Below, piece by piece: positions 42,594 through 54,087 of a DNA stretch of 64,000 nt. Position numbers and translations under genes: made by a program. The DNA is from Pseudarthrobacter sp. NamB4 (GTDB lineage: Bacteria; Actinomycetota; Actinomycetes; Actinomycetales; Micrococcaceae). The stretch is from the NCBI RefSeq assembly GCF_005796185.1, contig NZ_VAHM01000006.1:124001-188000 (forward strand), read 5' to 3'. Every line of letters starts with the position of its first letter. Within the stretch, counting starts at the first letter, position 1. The notes beneath the pieces were generated by a model that was given only the letters and a program-made list of their open reading frames with translations, ran no database searches and was not told the DNA's origin.

Positions 42594-42948
42594 GTTACGG
42601 CAGCCGCTACCGTACGTCCAGTCAAATCAACTTCACAGAACTATTCATAACGATCTGATACGGCCGCCGGGTTTTCCGGGCATTCACCCGCAGATTCAGG
42701 TGCTCCTTGTGATAGTTTCCTCGGGAGTGTGACCCCCGACATAGTTCACCCGGATCGCCTGCCAAGGCCGTGGGAAGCCAGCCATCCGCTGGCAGAGGAC
42801 CCGGTGAAGCGGCCCAACCCCCGCTGATCCGGGGATAACGGAAGGATCCAGCACGTTGATCGTTGATATGCGCAACACCCCGACGCACCAATGCAGCGCG
42901 CAGTTTCCCTCCCCCCGGCATGTGGCGGCGAAACGGAAATAACCCTCC
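42594..42948 (+). promoter_or_regulatory. 355-base leader of the second dipeptide-type ABC operon, folded-looking
   Basis: No gene is visible. Within it lie a TTCACC/GGTGAA pair (42745-42750 with 42803-42808), an inner hairpin GCCAGC-CATCC-GCTGGC (42777-42793), and CCCCG-CTGATC-CGGGG (42819-42834). These could form a multi-branched leader RNA. I do not recognise a known riboswitch class; the ribosome site before the ATG at 42949 is weak. Confidence 0.35.
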
Positions 42949-43932
42949 ATGCTCAGGTATCTCGCCAAGCGCGGCATTACATATATTTTCATGATTTTCC
43001 TGACCACCTCGGCCGGATACTTTCTGGCTGTCAGCTCCCTGAAGCCGGCTCTGCTGGAACAGGAGCGGATTCCCCGCCCCACTCCGGAGCAGGTGGCCAA
43101 CTCCATGCGCCTGAAGGGCCTCGACCCGGACCTCAGCCCCTGGGAACGGTATGTCGAATGGCTTACCGCGATCGTCACGCGCTGGGACTGGGGCCGCAGC
43201 CCCAACGGTGCCTACATCAACGCTGAATTCGGCGACCGCGTCTGGATTTCCACCAGGCTCTTCCTTGCCTCGATCATCCTGACCCTCGTCATCGGGGTTG
43301 CACTGGGCGTCTACTCCGCCGCACGCCAGTACAAGTTCCAGGACCGGGCCATCACTTCGTACAGCTACCTCGCCTACATCGTGCCGGCGCCGATCGCCTA
43401 CTTCCTGGTGCAGTTGGGCGCCATCAGCATCAACGAGACCGTGGGGGAGCGGATCTTCTTCGTCACCGGCATCTCCACACCGGGTATCCAACCGGGCTGG
43501 GCCCAGTTCGTGGACATGCTGGCGCATTACGCGGTTCCCACCGTCGCGATCACCCTCGTGGGTTGGGGCTCATACCAAATCGCCCAGCGCCAGTACCTCC
43601 TCGACAACGTCAATGCCGATTTTGTCCGGACGGCCAGGGCAAAAGGGCTTACCCGGAACCAGGCAATTTCCCGGCATGCACTGCGTGTCTCGTTCATTCC
43701 GGTGGCCCAGAGCATCGCCTTCACTATCCCGGCCATCTTCGCCGGCGGTTTCTTCGCGGAGAAGATCTTCGCGTGGCCCGGCGTGGGGTCGTGGAGCATC
43801 GACGCCATCTCGCTGCAGGACGTCAACGCCGCCACCGCCACGCTGGCCTACGGTTCGGTCATTTTTGCCCTCGGCGCCATCCTGGCGGACTTCGCCACAA
43901 CCCTTGTTGACCCGAGAGTGCGGGTGCAGTAA
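42949..43932 (+). CDS. ABC transporter permease, DppB type
   Basis: A 327-residue permease. The N-terminal helix 'MIFLTTSAGYFLAVSSLKP' is followed by an external loop with 'LDPDLSPWERYVEWLTAIVTRWDWGRSPNG', then helices including 'LFLASIILTLVIGVALGVYSA' and 'SFIPVAQSIAFTIPAIFAGGFF', with the coupling loop 'NADFVRTARAKGLTRNQAISRHALRVSF'. It is a normal oligo/dipeptide permease partner. First gene of a four-gene operon with the DppC permease (gap two bases), the fused ATPase and the binding protein. The upstream leader has several hairpins. Confidence 0.92.
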   Translation: MLRYLAKRGITYIFMIFLTTSAGYFLAVSSLKPALLEQERIPRPTPEQVANSMRLKGLDPDLSPWERYVEWLTAIVTRWDWGRSPNGAYINAEFGDRVWISTRLFLASIILTLVIGVALGVYSAARQYKFQDRAITSYSYLAYIVPAPIAYFLVQLGAISINETVGERIFFVTGISTPGIQPGWAQFVDMLAHYAVPTVAITLVGWGSYQIAQRQYLLDNVNADFVRTARAKGLTRNQAISRHALRVSFIPVAQSIAFTIPAIFAGGFFAEKIFAWPGVGSWSIDAISLQDVNAATATLAYGSVIFALGAILADFATTLVDPRVRVQ

Positions 43933-43934
43933 CC

Positions 43935-44920
43935 GTGACCAACCTCAACGCCGTCGACCCTGCCGCCGTCGCCCAGGACGCACACCTGGAGGGTGCTGAC
44001 GTCGTCATCGGCAAGAACACCATCATTTTCCGCCGCTTCATGCGGAACAGGACGGCCGTAGCGGGCCTGGCCATCTTCCTTGCCTTGACCGTTTTCTCCT
44101 TCATCGGCGGGTATCTCACGCCGTGGGACAAGGAAACCATCGACCCCTTCAACATCGGCATGCCGCCGTCGGCCGAGCATTACCTCGGCACGTCCCAGGC
44201 GGGCATTGACCTCTACGCAATGACGGTGGAGGGCACCAGGATCTCCATCCTGATCGGACTGATCGTGGGGCTGGTTTCGGTCCTCGTGGCCGCTGTCTAC
44301 GGGTGCACCATGGCCTACTTCGGCGGCAAAGTGGACAAGGTGATGCTCTTTATCCTTGAAGCGCTCATCATGATGCCGGCCCTCCTGGTGGTTGCTGTGG
44401 CCACCAGCGGCGGAGGGGAAGGGCTCAAGCGGGACCTGCCCTCCTGGCTGCTGCTGATCATCGTGCTGCTGGTCTTCAGCTGGATGGGCACGGCCAGGCT
44501 GATCCGTTCACTGTCCATGTCCCTGATGCAGCGGGACTTCGTCAAGGCAGCCCAGTACATGGGCATCCCGGCCCGCAGGATCGTCTGGAGGCACCTGGTC
44601 CCCAATATCGGATCCCTCCTGGTCCTGGACATCACCCGCGGCGTCACCGGCGCCATCCTCGCAGAGGTGGCCTTTTCCTTCATCGGCATCGGCATCAAGG
44701 TGCCGGATGTCAGTCTCGGGGTTCTCATCGGCGGCGCCACGTCCCAGGTGCAGACCTTCCCGTGGATGTTCTGGGTACCGTTGGCCGTCATGTTGCTCCT
44801 CACCGGCTCCCTGGCCATGATGAATGACGGACTGCGCGACGCCTTCGACCCCAGCTCGAGCTCAAGCGGCAGCGCCACAAAACGCAAAGCCCTCAAAACC
44901 CGTGTGAAGAGGAACGCGTC

Positions 44921-44924
<4 letters not shown>
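43935..44924 (+). CDS. ABC transporter permease, DppC type
   Basis: A 329-residue permease with GTG start two bases after the DppB-type gene. An N-terminal cytoplasmic stretch precedes 'AVAGLAIFLALTVFSFIGGYL'; then 'PSAEHYLGTSQAGIDLYAMTVEGTRISILIGLIVGLVSVLVAAVYG', and the coupling loop 'RDFVKAAQYMGIPARRIVWRHLVPNIGSLL'. The segment 'YLGTSQAGID' is the expected LGTD-type motif in slightly altered form. Its stop overlaps the start of the ATPase gene by four bases. Confidence 0.92.
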
Positions 44925-47155
<2,231 letters not shown>

Positions 47156-47207
47156 GCTTTTCCGACCCATCACCAGCACCACCACCCGCACCAACGAAGG
47201 GAACACC

Positions 47208-48926
47208 ATGAGGAATCTGAACAGGATCGGCGGAGCAGCGGCGGTTGCCGCAGCTCTGGCGCTGACGGCCTGCGGCGGCGGTGGCGGTTCCACCGGCCCG
47301 GAAACGGCCAAGGGGCAGGAGGCAGGCAGCGACCTGTCGAAGCTCATCAGCATCAACGAGAAGCCCGCCGCCGATCTTGAGCAGGGCGGCAAGGTCACCC
47401 TTCCGCTGGGCAACATCGGCCCGGACTTCAATGGATTCTCGAACAACGGCAACAGCGCAGACAACTCCGCCCTGCAGATCCCCATGAACCCTGTGGCGGT
47501 CAACAGCGGCGGCATCGGCGGCTGCTGGAAGCTCGACTTCCTGGGCAAGGCGTCCCCCAACCAGGACTTCTGCGAGTCTGTGGAGAACAAAGTAGAAGAC
47601 GGCAAGCAGACCATTACCATCAAGGTCAACGAAAAGGCCACCTACAACGACGGCACCCCCATTGACGTTAAGGCTTTCCAGAACACCTGGAACATCCTGA
47701 AGAGCCCGGACGCCGGCTACGACATTGTCACCTCCGGCGCTTACGAGTTCGTGGAGTCCGTGGAGGCCGGCAGCAGCGACAAGGAAGTCATCGTCAAGAC
47801 CTCCCAGCCGGTGTATCCGCTGGAGGATCTCTTCTTCGGCCTCATCCACCCGGCCGTGAACAGCCCCCAGATTTTCAACGAGGGCTTCAACGGTGAACTG
47901 CACCCGGAATGGATGGCCGGCCCCTTCAAGCTGGACCAGTATGACCAGGCGGCCAAGACCGTAACCCTGGTGCCCAACGAGAAGTGGTGGGGCAACAAGC
48001 CGGTGCTGGAGAACGTGGTGTTCCGCCAGCTTGAAACCAGCGCCCAGATCGCCGCCTTCAAGAACGGCGAGATCGACGCGATGTCTGCCAACACCATCTC
48101 CCTCTACAAGCAGCTCGAGGGCACCAAGGACTCCGAGGTCCGCCGCGGCCAGCGGCTCTTCGCGGGCGGCATGAACCTCAACGCCCAGCGCATCACCGAC
48201 GTGGCGGTCCGCAAGGCCATCTTCGCAGCCGTGGACCGCGAAGCCCTCCGCAAGGTCCGCTTCAACGGCCTGAACTGGGAGGAGCCCAGCTCCGGCTCCA
48301 TGATGCTCATGCCCTTCTCCGAGTACTACCAAGACAACTACCCCGTGAAGGAAACCGGTCCGGAAGCCGCCAAGAAGGTGCTGACGGACGCGGGTTACAC
48401 CGAGAACGCCAACGGCATCATGGAGAAGGACGGCAAGCCCGCAGCCTTCAAGATCAGCAACTTCGGTGACGACCCCACCACCCTTGCCTTCACCCAGACC
48501 CTGCAGAAGCAGCTGCAGGCCGGCGGCATGGATGTTGGCATCGACCAGCGCGCTTCGGCAGACTTCGGCAAGGTCCTGGGCTCGCGTGAATTCGACATGA
48601 GCGTTTCGGGCTACACAGTGGGTCCGGACGCCACCTCGGCCGTGAAGCAGTACTACGACTCCAAGACCAACGAGAACCAGCTGGGCGACGCCGAGCTGGA
48701 CAAGAAGATCGCTGACCTCGCCTCCATCGAGGACAACGCCGAGCGCAACAAGGCGGCCATGGAGGTCGAGAAGGAGCACATGGCAAAGTACTTCTCCATG
48801 GGCGTGGTCATGAACGGCCCGCAGATCTCCTTCGTCCGCACCGGCCTGGCCAACTACGGCCCGTCCCTGTTCCAGAGCCTGTCCCAGGTTCCGGACTGGA
48901 CCACCATCGGCTGGGAAAAGAAGTAG
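47208..48926 (+). CDS. Peptide ABC transporter substrate-binding lipoprotein, family 5
   Basis: A lipoprotein of about 572 residues. ATG at 47208 is chosen: it gives 'MRNLNRIGGAAAVAAALALTAC' with lipobox LTAC and is preceded by GAAGGGA. A Gly-rich linker ('GGGGGSTGP') follows. Family-5 features: 'TIKVNEKATYNDGTPIDVKAFQNTWNIL', 'KSPDAGYDIVTSGAYEFVESV', 'NLNAQRITDVAVRKAIFAAVDREALRKV' and the closing 'MSVSGYTVGPDATSAVKQYYDSKTNENQ'. It binds peptides or similar solutes and feeds the permeases at 42949-44924. A strong hairpin (48947-48982) ends the operon. Confidence 0.92.
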   Translation: MRNLNRIGGAAAVAAALALTACGGGGGSTGPETAKGQEAGSDLSKLISINEKPAADLEQGGKVTLPLGNIGPDFNGFSNNGNSADNSALQIPMNPVAVNSGGIGGCWKLDFLGKASPNQDFCESVENKVEDGKQTITIKVNEKATYNDGTPIDVKAFQNTWNILKSPDAGYDIVTSGAYEFVESVEAGSSDKEVIVKTSQPVYPLEDLFFGLIHPAVNSPQIFNEGFNGELHPEWMAGPFKLDQYDQAAKTVTLVPNEKWWGNKPVLENVVFRQLETSAQIAAFKNGEIDAMSANTISLYKQLEGTKDSEVRRGQRLFAGGMNLNAQRITDVAVRKAIFAAVDREALRKVRFNGLNWEEPSSGSMMLMPFSEYYQDNYPVKETGPEAAKKVLTDAGYTENANGIMEKDGKPAAFKISNFGDDPTTLAFTQTLQKQLQAGGMDVGIDQRASADFGKVLGSREFDMSVSGYTVGPDATSAVKQYYDSKTNENQLGDAELDKKIADLASIEDNAERNKAAMEVEKEHMAKYFSMGVVMNGPQISFVRTGLANYGPSLFQSLSQVPDWTTIGWEKK

Positions 48927-48946
48927 CACTCGCTGCTCTGTTGGTG

Positions 48947-48982
48947 AAGGCCGGTATCCCCTGGGGAGGGGATGCCGGCCTT
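48947..48982 (+). terminator. Hairpin terminator of the ABC operon
   Basis: Arms of 15 bases, AAGGCCGGTATCCCC and GGGGATGCCGGCCTT, match at 14 positions with one G-U pair and a six-base loop. It lies 20 bases after the binding-protein stop. No T run follows. Confidence 0.7.
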
Positions 48983-49003
48983 CGCCGTCTGCCCAACCCC
49001 GCC

Positions 49004-49099
49004 GACGCTGTCGCACTTAACGCGGCTTTTCGCCCGACGCTCTCTCAGCCAATGCGCCCTTTCGGCCAACCCTCCCGCACGTGCCGCACACTCCGGCCC
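49004..49099. repeat. Three degenerate 32-bp tandem repeat units, locus 1
   Basis: Units at 49004-49035, 49036-49067 and 49068-49099, each of 32 bases. They share an opening RACGCTCTCTCA-like block and a central GCGGCTTTT or GCGCCCTTT block. The third is most eroded. They lie between the ABC terminator and the oxidoreductase gene. The same period and sequence occur at 60020-60101. Confidence 0.65.
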
Positions 49100-49135
49100 A
49101 CTGCCGGGTTCACCGGGCCGGAGTAGCGTAGGAAC

Positions 49136-50200
49136 ATGACCGGAACTGAAGCTTCGCAGCGCACCATCCGAACCGCAGTTGTGGGCTTCGGACTGTCCGG
49201 GAGCGTGTTCCATGCTCCCCTGATAGCAGCGGATCCGAGCTACTCGCTGAACGTCATAGCTACCTCCGACGCCGGAAGGGAGTCCGCTGCCACCGAACGG
49301 TACGAGGGCGTAAAGACGGTGCCGGACGGCCAGGCGGTCCTTGCCCATGCCCACGAGTTGGACCTGGTGGTGCTGGGAACACCGCCGGCAACCCACTACC
49401 CCTTGGCCAAGGCAGCGTTGGAGGCCGGGCTGGACGTGGTGGTGGACAAGCCTTTCACCGTGACCAGCGGGGAGGGCCAGGAACTCATTGCGCTGGCCGG
49501 GGAACTGGGCCGGGTGCTGACGGTTTTCCAGAACCGGCGGTGGGACGGCGACTTCCTGACACTGAGGAAGCTCATCGCGGCCGAAGCCCTGGGGAAGGTC
49601 ACCCGGTTTGAGTCCCGTTTCGAGCGGTGGTCGCCGGCGATCGCAAAGGCCTGGAAGGCACGCGCCACGGCGGCCGACGGCGGCGGCACCCTATTCGATC
49701 TCGGCAGCCACCTGATCGACCAGGCGCTCCAGCTTTTTGGCCCCGCCGCCGTGGTCCATGCCGAGCTGAAGGCGCGCCGGTCTGACGAGCGGGCGGACGA
49801 TGACGTTTTCGTGGTCCTGCGGCATGAGTCGGGCGTTTTCAGCCACCTCACCATGAATATGCTGTGCGCCCAGCAGGGCCCCCGGTTCCGCGTGCTGGGC
49901 TCCGTGGGAGGATTCACTAAGAAGGGCGTGGATCCGCAGGAGCCGTACATGGCCGCGGGCGGGAGCCCCCTCGACGCTGACTACGGCGAAGAGGCTCCGG
50001 AGTGGGCAGGTCTCCTGGGCCGCGACGGCCACCTGGACGCCCTGCCCACCGAACGTGGCGCGTATCCCGAGTTCTACCGCATTCTCGCGGCGAAGATCCT
50101 CGACGGCGGCGCCACCTCAGCAGCGCCGCTTCCGGTTGACCCGGAAGACGCCGTCGAAACCCTGAAGCTCATCGAAGCGGCCCGGAAGTGGGCGCACTAA
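49136..50200 (+). CDS. Gfo/Idh/MocA family oxidoreductase
   Basis: A 354-residue NAD(P)-dependent oxidoreductase. The Rossmann motif is 'TAVVGFGLSGSVFHAPLIAA' (GxGxxG-like 'GFGLSG'); 'VVLGTPPATHYPLAKAALEAGLDVVVDKPFTVTSGEG' holds the diagnostic EKP/DKP; 'GGTLFDLGSHLIDQALQLFG' has the catalytic-type His of 'GSHLIDQ'. Such enzymes act on sugars, inositols or related cyclic substrates; none is indicated here. ATG at 49136 follows the repeat block. The protein is of standard length. Confidence 0.9.
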   Translation: MTGTEASQRTIRTAVVGFGLSGSVFHAPLIAADPSYSLNVIATSDAGRESAATERYEGVKTVPDGQAVLAHAHELDLVVLGTPPATHYPLAKAALEAGLDVVVDKPFTVTSGEGQELIALAGELGRVLTVFQNRRWDGDFLTLRKLIAAEALGKVTRFESRFERWSPAIAKAWKARATAADGGGTLFDLGSHLIDQALQLFGPAAVVHAELKARRSDERADDDVFVVLRHESGVFSHLTMNMLCAQQGPRFRVLGSVGGFTKKGVDPQEPYMAAGGSPLDADYGEEAPEWAGLLGRDGHLDALPTERGAYPEFYRILAAKILDGGATSAAPLPVDPEDAVETLKLIEAARKWAH

Positions 50201-50219
50201 TCTGGACCGGGCGTTTGCG

Positions 50220-51338
50220 CTAAGCAGTAACCAGTTCGTGCCAGTCCGCCACGAGTGGCAGGTTGTGCGCCTCGGACACGGAGTGATGCGCCACATGGCC
50301 CGCGGCGATGTTGAGGCCGGCTGCCAGGGCGGGGTCGCGGTCGAAGGCGGCCTTGACGCCAAGGTTGGCCAGCGCCACGGCGTAGCGCAGGGTCACGTTG
50401 GTCAGTGCGTAGGTGGACGTGTTGGGCACAGCGCCGGGCATGTTGGCTACGCAGTAGAAGATGGTGTTGTGCACCTTGTATGTGGGTTCCTGGTGCGTGG
50501 TGGGGTGGGTGTCCTCGAAGCAGCCGCCCTGGTCCACGGCGATGTCCACCAGGACCGAGCCGGGTTTCATCCGGGCCACGAGGTCGTTGGTGACCAGCTT
50601 GGGGGCCTTGGCACCGGGGATCAGGACCGAGCCGATCACCAGGTCGGCGTCCACCACGGACTTCTCGATTTCGTACTTGTTGGAGGCCACGGTCTTCAGC
50701 CGGCCCTGGTACTGGGCGTCCAGTTCACGCAGGCGGTTGATGTTGATGTCCATGATTGTGACGTCTGCGCCGAGGCCCAGCGCCATGGCTGCGGCGTTGG
50801 TGCCCGCCACACCGCCACCCAGCACCACGACCTTGGCCGGGCGCACGCCGGGCACGCCGCCGAGCAGGATTCCCTTGCCGCCGGCGGGCGCCATGAGGGA
50901 GGACGCGCCCACCTGGACGGAAAGCCGGCCGGCCACCTCGGACATCGGGGCGAGCAGCGGCAGGGACCGGCCCTCCTGGACGGTCTCGTAGGCGATCGCG
51001 GTGACGCCGGAGTTGATGAGCTCCCGGGTGAGTTCGGGTTCGGCCGCTAGGTGCAGGTAGGTGAAGAGGATCAGGCCCTTGCGGAAGCGGTGGTATTCGG
51101 CCTTGATGGGTTCCTTGACCTTCATCACCATGTCGGCGCGGGCCCAGACGTCGTCCGCCTCGTTGACGATCTCGGCACCGGCAATTGAGTATTCCTCATC
51201 GGTGATGCCGGAACCCAGTCCTGCGCCTCGCTCCACCAGCACAGTGTGTCCGTGGGTGCGGAACTCGTGGACGCCGGCGGCGGTGATGGCCACCCGGAAT
51301 TCGTTGTTCTTGATTTCTTTGGGGACACCGATGATCAT
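50220..51338 (-). CDS. ald: Alanine dehydrogenase
   Basis: A 372-residue NAD-dependent enzyme that converts alanine to pyruvate and ammonia. Motifs: '[26 protein letters not shown]', '[32 protein letters not shown]' (substrate-binding Lys and His), '[60 protein letters not shown]' and '[20 protein letters not shown]'. It is of standard length. It is divergently arranged with a PucR-family gene that probably controls it; two palindromic elements lie between the two starts. Confidence 0.95.
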   Translation of the reverse strand: MIIGVPKEIKNNEFRVAITAAGVHEFRTHGHTVLVERGAGLGSGITDEEYSIAGAEIVNEADDVWARADMVMKVKEPIKAEYHRFRKGLILFTYLHLAAEPELTRELINSGVTAIAYETVQEGRSLPLLAPMSEVAGRLSVQVGASSLMAPAGGKGILLGGVPGVRPAKVVVLGGGVAGTNAAAMALGLGADVTIMDININRLRELDAQYQGRLKTVASNKYEIEKSVVDADLVIGSVLIPGAKAPKLVTNDLVARMKPGSVLVDIAVDQGGCFEDTHPTTHQEPTYKVHNTIFYCVANMPGAVPNTSTYALTNVTLRYAVALANLGVKAAFDRDPALAAGLNIAAGHVAHHSVSEAHNLPLVADWHELVTA

Positions 51339-51418
51339 CGTGGGCTCCAGGTTCTCGGCTTGGTGAAGCCGGAAAGTGCGGACGGATTTCGTGTTTCAAC
51401 GATAGATCCGGTTTGTGA

Positions 51419-51511
51419 GCCAGCTGACAGGAAAGGCAGCTGGCCTTACTGAAGCAACCGCATCATTCCGCGGTTTTCCTCGTCGCGGCCTAAACATTTG
51501 TCGAGTCTCGA
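51419..51511. promoter_or_regulatory. Two palindromic sites in the ald/pucR intergenic region
   Basis: GCCAGCTG and CAGCTGGC (51419-51426 and 51437-51444, ten-base spacer) form a perfect inverted repeat. Further along, TCGAGTCTCGA (51501-51511) is a perfect 11-base palindrome. They are candidate binding sites for the PucR-family protein that lies opposite ald. Confidence 0.45.
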
Positions 51512-51573
51512 AGCGGCAAGTGTCGCCTCCTGTCCGTTCGTCCGGGAGCCCATCCAAGCAGTACTGTTGGCGC

Positions 51574-52794
51574 ATGCAGCAGCAGGGTGTTGAACAGCTG
51601 GTGGAGCAGGTGGCACAGAAGCTGGGCCGCGGCCTGTCCCTGGAGGACCTGGACGGAGTGCTGCTCGCGTACAGCTCCAACCAGTCGCATGCGGACCGTG
51701 TGCGTGTGAACTTCCTGCTGAGCAAGAAAGTCCCGGCGGATGTGAGCGCGTGGCAGCTTTCGCACGGCATCGCCACCGCTGTCCGCCCCGTGGTGGTTCC
51801 GGCGAACCCGGGCCTGGGCATGCTGGGACGCGTGTGCGTTCCGCTGATGGTCCGGGGCTTCCGCGTTGGCTATCTCTGGGTCCAGCAGGACTCGGAAGAC
51901 GAAAGCCCGACAGCGATCCTCACCCAACTGCCCGCCGTGAGCCACGAACTTGAGATGCTGTCCGGCCTCCTGCTGGATTCGAATACGGCGGAGTCCGAAT
52001 TCCGGCGCGTGCGGGAGCGGGAGTTCCTGTCGGCATGCGCCGGGGAACCCAACGCCGTTGCTGCCATCGCAGGCTGGAAGGAGATCCAGGGCCGGGGCCC
52101 CTGGCAGGTGGTGACGGTGCTCGACGCCGAGGGCTGGGCAGGCGGGCCGGACCCCATCGCTTCCACCCTCATCCACCGCTCTGCCGCGCTCCAGGCAACC
52201 ATCGGCGTCGACGCCGCCTTGTTCAGCGCCGGAACGGACACGCATTCGGTAGTCCTGTTCCGTGAATTATCGGGCAGGGCGAACCACGCCCAGGTGCTGG
52301 TCCACTACCAGCTGGAGCTCGCGAAGCGTTCGGGGCGCCCGGTGCAACGGATCATTCTGGGTATCAGCGAGGGCTTCAGCCGGCCGCGGGGGCTCGCGGC
52401 GGCCTACCGGCAATCCAAGCTGGCGGCCCAGGCCGCGGCCGTAGACCCGCAGCTTGGCGAACTCGTGGATTGCAGGAATACCGGCGTCTACCAGCTCCTG
52501 GCTTCGGCGGGCGGAGGGGCCAGCGCCTGGGCTGACTCGGGTTCGGTGTACTTCCGTCTGCTGGAGGACCATGACCGCAACGGCGAGCTCATCCCGGTCC
52601 TGGAACTCCTGTATGACAACGACGGCTCAGTCCAGGATGTGGCCACCAAGCTCCACCTGCACCGCAGCAGCATCTACAACAGGCTTGGCCGGATCCGCCA
52701 GCTGCTGGGCGTGGATCCCCTGAAGGGGATGGCCCGGCTGGAACTCCACGCAGCCCTGAAGATGCGGCGCTGGGCGGGCCGGCCCAGGATCTAG
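51574..52794 (+). CDS. PucR family transcriptional regulator, probable alanine dehydrogenase regulator
   Basis: A regulator of about 406 residues. The start is ATG at 51574 (a longer reading from 51415 would run over the promoter region). The C-terminal HTH is 'LELLYDNDGSVQDVATKLHLHRSSIYNRLGRIRQLLGVDPLKGMARLELHAALKM', the PucR/CdaR-type domain that ends such proteins. The middle has the GGDEF-like fold of this family with 'ILGISEGFSRPRGLAAAYRQSKLAAQAAAV'. In Bacillus the PucR-type AdeR activates ald in response to alanine; the divergent position here suggests the same, by analogy. Confidence 0.85.
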   Translation: MQQQGVEQLVEQVAQKLGRGLSLEDLDGVLLAYSSNQSHADRVRVNFLLSKKVPADVSAWQLSHGIATAVRPVVVPANPGLGMLGRVCVPLMVRGFRVGYLWVQQDSEDESPTAILTQLPAVSHELEMLSGLLLDSNTAESEFRRVREREFLSACAGEPNAVAAIAGWKEIQGRGPWQVVTVLDAEGWAGGPDPIASTLIHRSAALQATIGVDAALFSAGTDTHSVVLFRELSGRANHAQVLVHYQLELAKRSGRPVQRIILGISEGFSRPRGLAAAYRQSKLAAQAAAVDPQLGELVDCRNTGVYQLLASAGGGASAWADSGSVYFRLLEDHDRNGELIPVLELLYDNDGSVQDVATKLHLHRSSIYNRLGRIRQLLGVDPLKGMARLELHAALKMRRWAGRPRI

Positions 52795-52822
52795 CGCCAC
52801 GGGAAGCCTGCAGGGGGAAGGG

Positions 52823-53230
52823 TCAGCCGTCCTTTTCCCCGGTATTCTCCGGGTCCCGCTGTGCGGCCTTCTTCTGCCCCTCCAGCCATGCCATGATAGC
52901 CGCCCGCGGAATCCGCCGGTGGCTCCCGCGGTACTCCACGGGGATTTCGCCGCGGTCCGTCATGTTGCGCAGATAGGTGTGCGAGATGCCCGCCAGCTCC
53001 GCTGCCTTCGAGGTGGTTAGCATGTCCTCCACGCTGCTGACGGTCACGGCCTCGCCGCGGCTAAAGCGGTGCAGGAGGTCAACGACGGCGTCCCTCGCCA
53101 CGGGGGGCAGGCGGTGGACGGTGCCGTCCACGAAGACGGTGATGTCATCGCTGCCGGCCAGTGCCCGGTGCAGTTTTTCCGCATCCTCGGCAGGAAGGGC
53201 GCCGGTGATCCGGGGAGCTATCAGTGCCAT
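52823..53230 (-). CDS. Excisionase-type helix-turn-helix protein (antitoxin-like, orphan)
   Basis: A protein of about 135 residues. 'DMLTTSKAAELAGISHTYLRNMTDRGEIPVEYRGSHRRIPRAAIMAWLEGQ' is a clear MerR/excisionase-like winged helix (TIGR01764 type) with the 'GSHRRIPRA' wing. The N-terminal half 'SDDITVFVDGTVHRLPPVARDAVVDLLHRFSRGEAV' matches the extension found in actinobacterial PIN-toxin antitoxins. No PIN-domain gene is adjacent, so if it is an antitoxin it has lost or never had a local partner. ATG at 53230 is chosen (MALIAPRITG); the divergent hydrolase gene starts 50 bases away. Confidence 0.75.
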   Translation of the reverse strand: MALIAPRITGALPAEDAEKLHRALAGSDDITVFVDGTVHRLPPVARDAVVDLLHRFSRGEAVTVSSVEDMLTTSKAAELAGISHTYLRNMTDRGEIPVEYRGSHRRIPRAAIMAWLEGQKKAAQRDPENTGEKDG

Positions 53231-53280
53231 GCCCCCCAGCCTACCGGCGGCCCAGCGCTCCCGGGCGGTATGCTCGGCAG

Positions 53281-54081
53281 ATGGCACTTAGCGGCGGAAT
53301 AGATGTGGAAGCAGGCGGATTACGGGGCAAGCTCTACGCCTCAGTCCGCCCGGAAGGCGCCCCTGGCGGGCCCGAACACCCTGCCCGTCCCGCCTACGTC
53401 CTGCTCCACGGCATCGGGGTTTCCCACCGGTACCTGGCCCGGCTGCACCTTGAACTGGCCGAGGGGGCGGATGTCTACAGCTTCGACCTGCCCGGCTTTG
53501 GCCCTACTTCCCGCCCTTCCCGCCAGCTTCAGGTGGAGGACTACGCGGCGTTTATCGCAGCTGTCCTATCGGATGCAGGCGTGAGTGGCTACATTGCGGT
53601 GGGGCACTCAATGGGCACCCAGTTCGCCGCGGAACTGGCGCTGCAGCAGCCGGAACAGGTGGCCGGAATCGTACTGATGGGCCCCGTAGTGGATGCCGGT
53701 AAAAAGTCTGTTCCCCGGCAGGCCATGGCTTTGACCCGCGACGCCATGTTCAGTGAGTCGCTGTCCTGCAATGTGGTGGTGTTCAGCGATTACTTCCGCG
53801 CCGGACCCCGCTGGTACCTCACGGAGCTGTCCGTGATGATGGAATATCCCATGGCGGAACGGCTGTCAGCAGTTACCCAGCCTGCCCTGGTGCTCCGCGG
53901 CACGAAGGATCCCATCGCACGCAGGCCTTGGTGCGAACACCTTGCCGCCGTCGCGCCACAGGGCACCGTGGCCGAGATTCCGGGCCAGGGCCATGTCTTC
54001 CAGTACACCGCCCCCGGCATGGCTGCCGAAACCATCACCAGCTGGGTCCGTGCAGTGACCGGTTTCGGCGTCACCGCCTAG
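53281..54081 (+). CDS. Alpha/beta hydrolase
   Basis: A protein of about 266 residues with the alpha/beta-hydrolase triad: nucleophile in 'YIAVGHSMGTQFAAELA' (GHSMG), acid in 'LVLRGTKDPIARRPW', and His in 'IPGQGHVFQYTAP'. The oxyanion HG is in 'VLLHGIGVSHRYLARLH'. The substrate is unknown. ATG at 53281 avoids the in-frame upstream codons that overlap the excisionase-like gene. It stops six bases before the end of the convergent ptsI gene. Confidence 0.88.
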   Translation: MALSGGIDVEAGGLRGKLYASVRPEGAPGGPEHPARPAYVLLHGIGVSHRYLARLHLELAEGADVYSFDLPGFGPTSRPSRQLQVEDYAAFIAAVLSDAGVSGYIAVGHSMGTQFAAELALQQPEQVAGIVLMGPVVDAGKKSVPRQAMALTRDAMFSESLSCNVVVFSDYFRAGPRWYLTELSVMMEYPMAERLSAVTQPALVLRGTKDPIARRPWCEHLAAVAPQGTVAEIPGQGHVFQYTAPGMAAETITSWVRAVTGFGVTA

Positions 54082-54087
54082 GCTGAA

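Noticed and set aside
42800..42850. CTGATCCGGGGATAACGGAAGGA looks like the 3' conserved part of a thiamine (TPP) riboswitch
   Set aside because: The essential upstream CTGAGA segment and the remaining conserved helices are not found, and the operon downstream is a dipeptide-type importer.
49004..49099. The 32-bp tandem units as a CRISPR array
   Set aside because: The units themselves are diverged and directly adjacent, with no distinct spacers between identical repeats and no cas genes.
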